Assembly: GCF_008728515.1 (NCBI RefSeq)
Contig: NC_044984.1
Span: 90,443,181 to 90,507,180 of the forward strand
DNA: 64,000 bases
DNA from: Papio anubis
Taxonomy: Eukaryota; Chordata; Mammalia; Primates; Cercopithecidae
Direction of reading: 5' to 3'
Shown: piece by piece, positions 34,607 through 45,648 of the stretch
Layout: every line of letters starts with the position of its first letter
Position numbering within the stretch: the stretch's first letter is position 1
The notes under the pieces: generated by a model
Told to the model about the DNA's origin: nothing
Database searches by the model: none
The model's input: the letters and a program-made list of their open reading frames with translations, nothing else
Translations under genes and position numbers: made by a program

Positions 34607-35720
34607 TCTTTTTTTTTTTTCTCCAATTATTACTTTATTTATATTACTAGGCTTAAGTTACATGAAAAAAGACAACTAAGCGGTTTTGCCCATTTCAGAA
34701 AAAGTTTCCAATCAACACCAATTATGTGGCGACAAATAACTAGGAATGGTGACAGCTTTGGGTCAAGACCAACAAGGAAGAATGGACTCTTGTGCTGCAG
34801 TACATTTCCAACAAGAATACGGCACACCAGCCAGCACAGCCATGCTAACACTGGGCCTTCAGCGCCAAGCACAGATTCAGATCTATTCTCTGAAGTTAGC
34901 AAATCAAGTGAAATAACTGGAATTTTTTTTTAAGTTTAAAATGAAGCCCAAGTAAGTTTAAAACCATACTCTTGTCATATTTTCCTTTCAAAATTCACAT
35001 GAAACACACTTTTCGTGCCAATAGCCCAGATATTTCTTCTTACATAACCCACCATGCAGCTGCGGACAGACTCTCCTACCTCAAGATGTAAACATAGGGG
35101 AAAAATTAATGGCATTTGTCTAATATTCTCTCTATACACTGCTGTTGGATGGAAAATACAAAAAAAAATTTTAAAGGTTCCATCTCAGATTCTCGCAACC
35201 TGCAGGTCATGCATCTGACTCTGATGCTAAGGTGACAGTGATTGTCACCTGATGTTTGTTTTCAGTAAGGAGGACCTGGGAAAGACGAATTTATCTCTTT
35301 TTCTTCAAGAATTATCAGATGGTACATGCTCCTCAGAGCCCCCACTCTCTTGAACTAGAGCACTCTGCGGGATCACACAGCCTTCCGTACAACACGGCTA
35401 TCTCCAGTGACAAATGCATAAATCCATCCCGGTTTGCTATTGCAATTTTTGCAGCTCATATCTGAACCCTGTGGCCACCAGTGAGCATGACCAGATCTTA
35501 AAGTTCACTGCACAGCAGATTAACTACCTTGTTAAAAGGCCAGGGGCACCTGTGAACTGAGCGGAGATGAGTTCTGAGCAGTTGGTCAGGATCCTGTCAG
35601 TTTGCACAAGAACACAGACGGGTACCACCGATATGATCAAGGAAAATTCTGCCCATTTTTATAGCTGAAGTTCTAAAATCTCTGAGTGGCGATGAGATCC
35701 ATGGCTGCCAGATCTCCTCA
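34607..35720 (-). pseudogene. YPEL5: Processed pseudogene of YPEL5 (yippee-like 5)
   Basis: This is an intronless minus-strand copy of a YPEL5 mRNA. The parent is a 121-residue zinc-binding Yippee protein, part of the CTLH/GID E3 ligase complex. The ATG at 35656 opens MGRIFLDHIGGTRL, then a Cys replaces the Phe I expect, and an early frameshift/stop follows at codon 20. Recognisable YPEL5 segments continue out of frame (NKVVNL, SCKNCNSK, EEHVPSDNS), ending at the native stop 35305. The coding part is 352 bp against 366 expected, so net deletions are present. About 690 bp of 3' UTR follow, with AATAAA about 20 nt before a poly(A) tract read as T's at 34609-34620. The structure is typical L1-mediated retrocopying. 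The 5' edge is approximate, and I could not identify target duplications. Not expected to make protein. Confidence 0.88.
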
Positions 35721-35774
35721 GGTGGGATGAAGGCCCCAGGATTCTTGACAGTTAATCAAAACCAGAATTCATAC

Positions 35775-36569
35775 TGAAGCAGGAAATTTTCCCTGGCCCC
35801 TCACAGGCAGGGGAGTGCAGGTGAGTGGGTGCAGGAGCTGGGGCGAGTGCTTTGGGGCACTGGCAGGAACAAAACTCCATGCAGCCCTGCAGCACGGTCT
35901 AGGGGGGTGCCCATGACCCATGAAGCCCCAGAAAGAGTGTTACAGTGCTCTTTTAGCATTGCCATCTGTGGATAGCTTAAGTGTTAACAACTCAGTGGAA
36001 AGTCAGTGTGACAGCCTTTTGCACTCGCACCCAAGTTCTCATTCACTATCCAGGAGGAATGAGGTCACACAACAAATTGGAGATGCTATATGTGGGGGAT
36101 TTTATTGCCAGTGAAAGCGGCTCTCAGCAGAAAGGGGAGCTGAAAAAGGGACGGAGCAGGAAGGTAATCTTCCCCAGCAGCCGTCCCTGCTAGACTCCTC
36201 TCCAAAGCTACAACGTCAAGCTGTCCAGTGTCCTTATAAGAAGACAGCCTTGCTGGGCGCAGTGGCTCACGCCTATAATCCCAGCACTTTGGGAGGCCGA
36301 GCAAGAGAGAGCTAAGGTGGAGGTGCTGCACACTTTTAAGTCAAGCTGCTTCTCCTCTCTGCTGGCTGAGTTTTGGTGTTATTATAGACACAGGATGCGG
36401 GGCAGGGCAGGCTGTGGGTGGTTTTGGAAAACGCAACATTCCAGCAGGCAAACAGGGATGTAAGTTTTCACTGTGGGCCGCGGTATTAGGTTTTTCACCT
36501 TGAGGGTGGGACCCTCGCTGGGGACCCACCCTCTTCTGCCCAGAATTTTTCTGCATCCTGTCCTTGTCA
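35775..36569 (-). mobile_element. ERV1-type LTR, minus strand, interrupted
   Basis: Read on minus it starts TGACAAGGACAGGATG at 36569 and has AATAAA in GGCAATAAAATCCCCC near 36100. It ends ...CTGCTTCA at 35775. The flanking tetranucleotides TTAC and ATAC are near matches for a 4-bp target duplication. A 74-bp block at 36228-36301 is foreign to it. Confidence 0.6.
36252..36301 (+). mobile_element. Alu 5' head fragment (50 bp)
   Basis: Only the first ~50 bp of an Alu, preceded by 24 bp of MLT1-like sequence; part of the 74-bp block described in the findings. Confidence 0.85.
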
Positions 36570-36699
36570 TTACAGAATAAAATGATACACTGCCGTTTCA
36601 TGTTATTCCTTTTTTAAAATACAAATCCTTTAAGCTGGTTGTTTACCTCTTTTTAAAAGGAAACTGTAAGGTCCTCCAGGGCAGGGAGTATGTCTGTAA

Positions 36700-37325
36700 A
36701 GCCTTCTAGAGCTGGGCTCCTTGCTTCCTGATCTCACTCTCTCACTGTCTGTAGGCTCTTGGGCAGGTTTTTTACTTTCTTAGTGTCTCAATTTCCTCCT
36801 CTGTAAAACAGAGATGATAGTATTTAGCCCAGAGGGTTGTGGCGAAGTGTGAATCATTTCTCCATGTAAAACACATAGGACAGGCCGGGCAAGGTGGCTC
36901 ATGCCTATAATCCCAGCACTTTGGGAGGACTAGGCGGGCGGATCACCTGAGGTCAGGAGTTCAAGACTGGCCTGGGCAACACGGAGAAACCCCATCTCAA
37001 CTAAAAATATAAAAATAAGCGGTGCATGGTGGCACATGCCTGTAATCCCAGCTACTTGGGAGGCTGAGGCAGGAGAATCGCTTGAACCCGGCAGGCGGAG
37101 GTTGCAGTGAGCCGAGATTGAACCATTGCACTCAAGCCTGGACAACAAGAGTGAAACTCTGTCTCAAAACAAAACAAAACAAAACACACATAAGACAGAG
37201 CTCAGCACAGAGTAGGTGTTAAGCATGTTCACCACTATTATTTCCTTTGCTTAGCACAATACCTTGTACAGGGCAGACACGCAACATCTGTCTCTTGAAT
37301 GAAGGAATGAATGAATGAATGACTG
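36700..37325 (+). repeat. MIR/L2 region split by an Alu, with (GAAT)n end
   Basis: CTCAATTTCCTCCTCTGTAA before the Alu, CAGCACAGAGTAGGTGTTAAG after it, ending in (GAAT)n at 37300-37319. Confidence 0.65.
36883..37177 (+). mobile_element. AluS
   Basis: Full-length; (CAAAA)n tail; AAAACACATAGGAC-like duplication. Confidence 0.95.
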
Positions 37326-37571
37326 GGTTAAGCATGTTGCCACCAGGTGGCAGAAGAGCCTCACTTATAAAGGCAGAACCCAAACACCAGATTCATAAGA
37401 ACTCCCTCCTGAAGTCCAGATACACATTGCCAAATAAAATAAAATAAAATAAAAAGCACTGAACCTCATTTAGGCCTTGAAGTGAAGTTCCTCTTCTCTC
37501 TTGCCCTTCCTGTCTCTCCCATCTCTGCTCACTCCCTGAATCATTTCTTTCTTTCCCACTTAATACATATT

Positions 37572-38395
37572 AGTCAGTTTGGGCTGCCACAACAAAATAC
37601 CACAGACTCGGTAGTTTAAACAACAGATATTTAACGCATCACAGTTCTGGAGGTTGGAAGTCCATGATCAAAGTGCCGTGATCAAAGGGCTGGTTTCTGG
37701 TGAGGCTTCTCTTCCTGGCTTGTAGATGTCCACCTTCCCGCTGTTATTGTCACAGGGCCTCTTCTCTGTGCCACACAGAGAGGAAGGAAAAGGAGTAGGA
37801 GAGGGAGAGATACCAGATTCACACAATGAAGCCCTAACTGCCAGTTTGACTGTATTTGCAGATGGGGGTTTTTTTTTGTTTGTTTTTTGTTTTGTTTTTT
37901 TGAGACAGAGTCTTGCTCTGTTGCCCAGGCTGGAATGCAGTGGCCTGATCTCAGCTGACTGCAACTTCTGCCTCCCGGGTTCATGCCGTTCTCCTGCCTC
38001 AGCCTCCCAAGTAGCTGAGATTACAGGCACCCGCCACCACACCCAGTAAATTATTTTGTATTTTAGTAGAGACAGTATTTCACCATGTTGGTCAGGCTGG
38101 TCTCAAACTCCTGACCTTGTGATCTGCCCGCCTTGGCCTCCCAAAGTGCTGGAATTGCAGGTGTGAGCCACTGCACCGGCCTGCAGATGGGGTTTTTAGG
38201 GAGGGAGAGAGAGAGGGAGATCTGGAGCGTCTTCTTATAAGGACACCAGTCCTGTGGGATTAGGCCCCACCCAAGTTACCTCATTTAATCTTAATTACCT
38301 CCCTAAAGATCCTGTCTCCAAATACAGTCAAACCAGGGGTTAGAGTTTCATTGTGTGAATCGGGGAGGGACACCCTTCAGTTTATAACACACACC
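37572..38395 (-). repeat. MLT1 LTR split by an Alu
   Basis: TCAGTTTGGGCTGCCACAAC ... TTCTGGAGGTTGGAAGTCCA, then an Alu at 37868-38181, then TCTTATAAGGACACCAGTCC and TAATTACCTCCCTAAAG. Confidence 0.85.
37868..38181 (-). mobile_element. AluY-like inside MLT1
   Basis: Full-length; TGCAGATGGGG target duplication. Confidence 0.95.
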
Positions 38396-38868
38396 TTTCA
38401 TTTTTTAATTCCTGATTCTCACATTTCCTACCAATGTGGTTTTTCATTCTTACTCTCTATTATTCCCGCTCCTCCCCCGGCTCCCATCCACCATCCCTCA
38501 ATCTTTATATGGCTTTTCTAGGGCTAGTGGTATTTATTGTAAACTGAACAACTCTAGGGGGCACCATTCATACCATAGTCAGCACAGGTTTGCATATGTA
38601 TTGTGACAATGTTGAGGCTGATGGCAGCAACATGTCTTGAGGAAGGGGAGTCTTTTTCTTACTCACACAAAGGTGCTGGCCCCTTCGTTTTCCTCTGTTG
38701 TTGTCCTGTCCTCCTCCCCATCATTCTCTTTCTTCAGCCTTCTCTCTCTTTCCTTACTCTCCTCTTCAGGCTGAACCTGCTCTGTGTCCGTAGACAGATG
38801 ATTGAATTCATTGCACCACACATTCATCCTGTACTTTTGGTCAGCCAGGCCCTTTGTGGGTGCCAGAT
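38396..38868. other. Intergenic single-copy
   Basis: C/T-rich; no gene or repeat recognised. Confidence 0.5.
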
Positions 38869-38884
38869 GGTTCACCCTATTCTT

Positions 38885-39350
38885 TTTGTTTGTTTGTTTG
38901 TTTTGTTTTGTCTTTATTTTTTATGTATTTATTTATTATACTTTAAGTGCTAGGGTACATGTGCACAACGTGCAGGTTTGTTACATATGTATACATGTGC
39001 CATGTTGGTGTGCTGCACCCAGTAACTTACATTAGGTATATCTCCTAATGCTATCCATCCCCCCGCCCCTCCCCACAATAGGCCTCGGTGTGTGATGTTC
39101 CCCTTCCTGTGTCCAAGTGATCCCGTTGTTCAATTCCCACCTATGAGTGAGAACATGCGGTGTGTGGTTTTCTGTTCTTGCGATAGTTTGCTGAGAATGA
39201 TGATTTCCAGCTGCATCCATGTCCCTACAAAGGACATGAACTCATCCTTTTTTATGGCTGCATAGTATTCCATGGTGTATATGTGCCACATTTTCTTAAT
39301 CCAGTCTGTCACTGTTGGACATTTGGGTTGATTCCAAGTCTTTGCTATTG
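38885..39350 (-). mobile_element. 5'-truncated L1 with 16-bp target duplication
   Basis: This antisense L1 covers the ORF2 C-terminus and 3' UTR. A minus-strand frame at 39130-39357 gives the L1 ORF2 C-terminal WNQPKCPTVTDWIKKMW region. The exact repeat GGTTCACCCTATTCTT lies at 38869-38884 and 39351-39366. Confidence 0.9.
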
Positions 39351-39524
39351 GGTTCACCCTATTCTTGCACCTTTAAAGGAATCAGTCTATTTACACCCTA
39401 GAGGTCAATACCCAATGAAATGTGCCTCCAATATCCTTGGATCATTCATCATCTTCATTTACCTTGGAGAAGACATTAAGACTCAAGCATGGAGGAGAAG
39501 AGAAGAGAATATAATCCAATAACA

Positions 39525-39655
39525 TAAACTAATATTTATTGAACCCTTGTGTGCTGCACACAGTTCTCATCCCTCTCTATGCATAACATTTAATCATCAA
39601 AACTGCCTTCTCATTTTGTAGATGAGAAAACTAAGCTGCAGAGAATGAGGCAGAG
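39525..39655 (-). repeat. MIR fragment
   Basis: ATTTATTGAACCCTTGTGTG, TTTTGTAGATGAGAAAAC. Confidence 0.65.
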
Positions 39656-40124
39656 ACCCCTCCTTGGTTTCCTAACTTCCATTTTCTTTTCCTTTATTTA
39701 AGTAACAGGATCTCATGAGTTTTGGCTGGGCACATGGCTGCCCAAGGAGAGCAGACATTTCCCAGCCTCCCTTGCAGTTTGATGTGGCCAGGTAACTACA
39801 TTCTAGACCCCTGAGGTGTGAGTGGAAATGATGTCTGCAATTTCAGAGTTCCGTCCTTAAAAGGAAGCTGCTTGCTTCTATGTCTTTTCCTTGTCCCCAG
39901 GCTGGGATAGGGATAGGGGAGTAGTGAGCCAGCTTTGACAGGAGGGTGAGGACAGGAAGCTGGGGAAGAGCAGAGCAACCACTCAAAGGAAGCTTCACAT
40001 CCACTTCCCACCCACTCACTACTCACCCAGAGCAACTTCCCATCCTGCAAACTCCAATCACGGGAAGCGTCCTATAGAGGGGTATCCTTTTTAAAGAAAA
40101 AAACCTTTGATACCATATTTTTAC

Positions 40125-40386
40125 TGTACTTTTTCTATGTTTGTGTATGTTTAGATATACAAATACCTTTGTGCTGCAATTACCTACAGTATTCAGTACA
40201 GTAACGTGCTGTACAGATTTGCAGCCTAGAGCAATAGGCTACACCATATAGCCTAGGTGTATATCAGGCTATACCATCTAGGTTTGTGTAAGTACTGAAC
40301 ACTCTATGATGTTTGCACAACGGTCAAATTGACAAGTGACATGTATCTCAGAACATGTCCCTGTTGTTAAGTGATACATGACTGTA
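40125..40386 (+). repeat. Tigger-like DNA transposon 3' part
   Basis: GTACAGTAACGTGCTGTACA, AGCAATAGGCTACACCATAT, ACCATCTAGGTTTGTGTAAG, ending AAGTGATACATGACTGTA. Confidence 0.65.
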
Positions 40387-40451
40387 TTTCTATTTGGGGG
40401 AACAGAGCGTTGGGAAAGAAAACAGAAGGACTCATTGCCTTGAAGGAAGGA

Positions 40452-40958
40452 TAGTAGATGGAATGTAATGTCCACCCTGGCCTCCCAAAGACATCCAAGT
40501 CCTCATTCCTGGAAATGTGAGTCTGTTTCTTTACTTGGCAAACAAGACTTTGCAGATATGCTTCAAGTCAGGAAGTTGAGCTGGGGAGATTGTCCTGGAT
40601 GATTTGGGTGGACCCCATCAAATCTCAGGGGGCTCTCTAAGGGAAAGTGAGAGCCAGATAAGACACTGTGATGATGGTAGCAGAGGAGAGACAGAAGATG
40701 CTACACTGGGGGCCTTAAAGAGAGAGGAAGGGGCCCTGAGCCAAAGAATGCAGCTTCTAGAAGCTGGAAAAGGCAAGGAAATGGAATCTCCCCTGGAACC
40801 TCACTAGGAATGAATCGCGGCTGACACCTTGCTTTTAGCTAAGTTAAACCCATTTTGGACTTCTGACCTCCAGACCTATAAAATACTACACTTGTGTTTT
40901 TTTAAGCCATCAGATGTGTAGTAATTTGTTAGAGAAGCAACAGGAAATAATACAGAGT
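40452..40958 (+). repeat. MaLR (MLT1-like) LTR
   Basis: GACTTTGCAGATATGCTTCAA, GGGGAGATTGTCCTGGATGA, CAGCTTCTAGAAGCTGGAAA, TTGGACTTCTGACCTCCAG and GTAATTTGTTAGAGAAGC occur in the family's order. Confidence 0.75.
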
Positions 40959-41298
40959 GTGATAGGGTCCCTGTGGGGAACAAGTGGCGCATATATAGGA
41001 CATAACTGACAAAAGTTAAATGAGACACTGTGTTTTACAGAGGCTTGGCCAGGGTTAAAGGCGCACAAACAGGATGAGACATCACCAAGGCATTAGCAGC
41101 AGCAGCGAGCCAGCACCTCTCTGAGGCTTGAAGGGCAAGGGGAAAGGAATGGTGTTACTGGAGACCAGTGAGTGGAGTCACGGCAGAGGCCACCCAACAG
41201 AAGTAGTGGCCACAAAGGTGGGACTGTGGGTTGAACAGATCCCCCAAAGGTGTCTGTTATGCACAGTAAGCTCCAGTGGTGAAAAAATCATTTATAAA

Positions 41299-41599
41299 GG
41301 GCCAGAGACAGTGGCTTGCACCTGTAATCCTAGCACTTTGGGAGGTCAAGGTGGGCGGATTACTTAAGCCCAGGAGTTCGAGACCAGCCTGGGCAACATG
41401 GCAAAACACCATCTCTACTAAAAATTTAAAAAATTAGGCAGGCGTGGCGGCTGGCACCTGTAGTCACAGCTACTTGGGAGGCTGAGGTAGGAGGATCACT
41501 TGAACCCGGAAGTTTGAGGCTGCAGTGAGCTGTAATCATGCCACTGCACTCTAGCTTGGATGACAAAGCGAGACCCTGTCTCAAAAAAAAAAAAAAAAA
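41299..41599 (+). mobile_element. AluS
   Basis: Full-length; TTATAAAGG duplication. Confidence 0.93.
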
Positions 41600-41955
41600 G
41601 TTATAAAGGACTTTCGCCTCTAAGAAAATATTCACAGTGGCTTCCTTACTGAATTTCTGAGGTCAAACCAGAAAATATTAGCAGCCGACTTAATTCAAGA
41701 AGAAGATGCTTGAGTATACCTATTTCTTGGTGTGTCTTCAGCTCTTGTTCTAGATTTTACTTTGTTTTAAATATGTAAAAATGCTTTTAGTGATTACAAC
41801 TTATGCTTCCTATTTCAACGGATATTTTAAAGGGAAAAACATATAATTGGATCACAAGATACAGAAAGAAATGCAGTTTTCTGTATGTGCAAAAGCCTGG
41901 CTAATTGATAAAAGCTATAAGTTGAGTCCTGCCACTCACCTTGGGGCAATGACCC

Positions 41956-42173
41956 GCCTCCCAGGTTCAAGCAATTCTCTACTACCTCAGCCTCCCGAGT
42001 AGCTGGGATTACAGGGTGCACCACCACACTCAGCTAATTTTTGTATTTATAGTAGAGATGGGGTTTGACCATCTTGGCCAGGCTGGTCTCGAACTCCTGA
42101 CCTCGTGGATCCACCCACCTCGGCCTCCCAAAATGCTGGGATTACAAGCATGAGCCACTGCGCCGCGCCCAGC
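41956..42173 (-). mobile_element. Alu lacking its 3' end but with target duplication
   Basis: The Alu 5' end is intact (42173 side). The 3' third of the right arm and the A tail are absent, yet CAATGACCC occurs at 41947-41955 and 42174-42182. Confidence 0.85.
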
Positions 42174-42634
42174 CAATGACCCATTTTTTCAGGCAAAGTA
42201 GCAACGGGAAAATATAAAGTTTCTCTAGTTTTAATATAGAAGCGATTAACCTAATCGCACAAGCCATACACAGGATCATTTGGGAGAATGTGCAAGGGGG
42301 ATTGGGTATTTTTTATCTTTTCATAGTTTTCTTCTTGATAAATAAGCTTCTATTTTCAATCCAAATCTCATCTTGCAATTTCCTGCCAACTTTACTTCTC
42401 TACAAAGTTTACCTTTGCTTTTCCCGTCTCTGCCCTCAGGCATTTAACAAACACTGTGCCTTTTCATTTTTCCAGATTTAAGTGACCCATTTCGCAGAAA
42501 TGAGGAATGTGATAACAGTCACTGAAGCCCTACCCGACAGAATTACATTAATTTGGGCCTCTGTTTTCTCTCATACTTTTCAATTACTCCCCAGTTTATA
42601 TTTAATTTATCACAGGATATAAAAAGAAATATTA

Positions 42635-42920
42635 GCCGGGCGCGGTGGCTCACGCCTGTAATCCCAGCACTTTGGGAGGCCGAGGCGGGCGGATCACAAG
42701 GTCAGGAGATCGAGACCACGGTGAAACCTCGTCTCTACTAAAAATACAAAAAATTAGCCGGGCGCGGTTGTGGGCGCCTGTAGTCCCAGCTACTCGGGAG
42801 GCTGAGGCAGGAGAATGGCGGGAACCCGGGAGGCGGAGCTTGCAGTGAGCTGAGATCCGGCCACTGCACTCCAGCCTGGGCGACAGAGCAAGACTCCGTC
42901 TCAAAAAAAAAAAAAAAAAA
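42635..42920 (+). mobile_element. AluYR (12-bp deletion, Old World monkey type)
   Basis: Little-diverged. GAGACC is followed directly by ACGGTGAAACC, so 12 bp of AluY are missing. The right arm has GAGATCCGGCCACTGC. AAAGAAATATTA target duplication. Confidence 0.9.
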
Positions 42921-43208
42921 GAAATATTATATTTGATTTATATTAAATACATCTACATTAGGAGAGCTAGAGGTTATCTAAGTGAAAACAGCTTGATTAT
43001 CTAAAAAAAAGTCAGAATAAAATAATTACAAGCAAATTGGAAGAACAGCCAATGTTGTTACCAATAATTTTTTAGAGTTTCTTCAATTATTGTTTGTTAT
43101 ACTCTGTTTCCACGTCTTTAGCCAAAATAAGTTCTAAGCAAATTCAAATCTATTTTTATAGATGAAGTCTACGAATTTAACATGGTAACTTGAAAAAATT
43201 TAAACCCT

Positions 43209-43509
43209 TGGCTAGGAGTGGTGGCTCGTACCTGTAATCCCAGCACTTTGGGGGGCTGTGGCAGGTGGATCACCTAAGGTCGGGAGCTCGAGACCAGCCT
43301 GGCCAACATGGTGAAACCCCATCTCTACTAAAAATACAAGCATTAGCCAGGCATGGTGGTGGGCACCTGTAATCCCAGCTACTCAGGAGGCTGAGGCAAG
43401 AGAATCGCTTGAACCCGGGAGGCAGAGGTTGCAGTGAGCCAAGATCGCACAATTGCACTCCAGCCTGGGCCACAAGAGCAAAACTCCGTCTCAAAAAAAA
43501 AAAAAAAAA
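43209..43509 (+). mobile_element. AluS
   Basis: Full-length with A tail. Confidence 0.95.
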
Positions 43510-43811
43510 TTAAAACCCAAAAAAATTCATTTGGATCTTACTCATATTTCCCATTATTTAGATAGGAGTTGGTTTAAAGTTTATTTTTCCACTCAATGGG
43601 GGAAAGAGTTTACTAGGAAAATAATGTAAACAATCTATTTAAGAAGTCAAATGGCTTTTAAGCACTTAAAAAGCTTTGATATTAGCAATTTATCCATAAA
43701 TCATTTTTTTAATTACAAAAGTTTTTTCTTTTTATAAAATATTTCTTCTTTCTTCTTCTTTTGGCTAAGCCTCAGCAGCCAAATTTTTTATTTTACTTTA
43801 TTTTAGTTTGC

Positions 43812-44107
43812 TTTTTAGAGACAGGGCCTCCCTCTGCTACCCAGGCTGGAGTGCAGTGGTATGATCATAGCTCCCAATAAGCTCAAACTCCTAGGCTCAA
43901 GCCATCCTCCCTCCTCAGCCTCCCGAGTAGCTGGGACTACAGGTATGCACCACCACACCCAGCTAATTTTTGTAATTCTTGTAGAGATGGGGTCTTATCA
44001 TGTTGCCCAGGCTGGCCTCAAACTCCTGGGCTCAAGCAATCCTCCTTCCTCAGCCTCCCAAAATGCTGGGATTACAGGATTACAGGCGTGAGCCACAGCA
44101 CCCAGCC
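43812..44107 (-). mobile_element. AluJ
   Basis: Full-length, diverged; GGATTACA duplicated near its 5' end. Confidence 0.92.
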
Positions 44108-44201
44108 TACCAGGTATGTTTTTAATACATATATATTGAATAAATAAATTAAAGATCATCTGACAGAACCTTCATTGGATAACGTTATTTTTTCTTTTCC
44201 T

Positions 44202-44341
44202 TTTTTTTTTTTTTTTTTTTTTTAAATAAGACAGTCTCACTGTGTTGCCCAGGCAGGTCTTGAACTTCTGGCCTCAAGTGATCCTCCTGCCTCGGCCTCT
44301 CAAAGTGCTGAGATTATAGGAGTGAGCCACCATGTCCAGCC
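44202..44341 (-). mobile_element. Alu half element with target duplication
   Basis: One arm with poly(T); CCTTCATTGGATAAC repeats on both sides. Confidence 0.88.
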
Positions 44342-44467
44342 TTCATTGGATAACACGTTATTGGACATTTGTTCTATCATTGTACATTGATGACTGTTGG
44401 CTGCCTGCCCAGCAGTCATTGCCCCCATCACTCCTGTTAGAATAACCCTGATTTTGTGTTTGTCATT

Positions 44468-44768
44468 TTATTTTATTTTATTTTATAGACAGGGTCACAC
44501 TGTGTCACCCAGGCTGCAATGCAGTGGAGTGATCATAGCTCACTGCAGCCTGGAACGCCTGGGCTCAAGTGATCCTCCCACCTCAGCCTCCTGAGTAGCT
44601 GGGACTACAGGTGCGCACCACCACGCCAGGCTAATTATTTTATTTTTTGCAGAGATGGAATCTCACTTCGTTTCCCAGGCTGGTCTGGAACTCCTGGACT
44701 CAAGCAATATCCTCCCACTTCAGCACCTCAAGCACTGAGATTACAGGAGTGAGCCCACCACGCCCGGC
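44468..44768 (-). mobile_element. AluJ/S
   Basis: Full-length, (TTTTA)n lead. Confidence 0.93.
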
Positions 44769-44850
44769 AGTGTCCATCTTTTAAAAATTTGACTCAGGGA
44801 AGAGGGCATCCCATTCCTGCTCCAGGGCAAAATCCTGGTTGATGTAAGGT

Positions 44851-45044
44851 AGTGATTTTCAACTGAAGGTAATTTGGCAATATTTGGCAGTTTTTGCTGT
44901 CACAGAGGGAGGGGGATTGTGCTACTGGCATCTAGTGGGTAGAGGGGAGGGGTGCTGCTAAACATTCTGCAATGCACAGGACAGCCCCCACGACAAAGAG
45001 AATCATCCAGTCCAAAATGTCAATGGTGCTGAGGTTGAGAACCC
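44851..45044 (+). repeat. MER20-like hAT-Charlie element
   Basis: GATTTTCAACTGAAGGTAAT, TACTGGCATCTAGTGGGTAG, GCTGCTAAACATTCTGCAAT, AATGCACAGGACAGCCCCCA, ending GAGGTTGAGAACC. Confidence 0.8.
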
Positions 45045-45608
45045 CGATCTAAACCAATCCTGTTGGTCTCATTCCCTAACTGTTAGTGGTTTAGATCTCA
45101 TCGTGTTAAGTGATTCTGACCAATGAGACATAAGCAGAAATTGACAAGGGGAGTATGGCAGAGAATGTTAATTTCTCCCCACATTCACTTTACCTTTCTT
45201 TTCAGCAGAAGTTACATTCAGTGTTGGCTAGGCACATGCCCAGTTACAGACTGTAATTCCCAGCCTCAATCACTGCAAGGTGTGGCCAAGTTTTGGCTAA
45301 TGGGATGTGAGAAAAAATGATGAGTCTAATTTCTAGACCATGTTTTTAAGAAGGAGAATACTTGTTTGTTACTTTCTCTCTTAATTCCTTTCTGCGAATT
45401 GGGTCGTACTGCTAATCCAGCTTCAAGCGAGCACATGACTCCAGAGAATGGCAGAGCAAGACAGAAAGACTTACACACATTGGGATTGATACATGAAATG
45501 AAAATAAATTGCTTTCTTCTTTGAACCATCATATTTTTTAGTTTTTTTTGTTTTAGTAGTTTAAGCTGCATGTATATAAGGTACTCCTAGGGAAGATTTT
45601 CCTCTGTG

Positions 45609-45610
<2 letters not shown>

Positions 45611-45645
<35 letters not shown>
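45611..45645. repeat. (CA)n microsatellite
   Basis: About 17 perfect CA units. Confidence 0.95.

Positions 45646-45648
<3 letters not shown>

Larger units (their letters stand above)
41600..43208. other. Intergenic between Alus
   Basis: AT-rich single-copy DNA at 41600-41946, 42183-42634 and 42921-43208; nothing recognised. Confidence 0.5.

Noticed and set aside
39130..39357. 75-codon minus frame with WNQPKCPTVTDWIKKMW
   Set aside because: C-terminal remnant of L1 ORF2 in a 5'-truncated L1, not a host gene.
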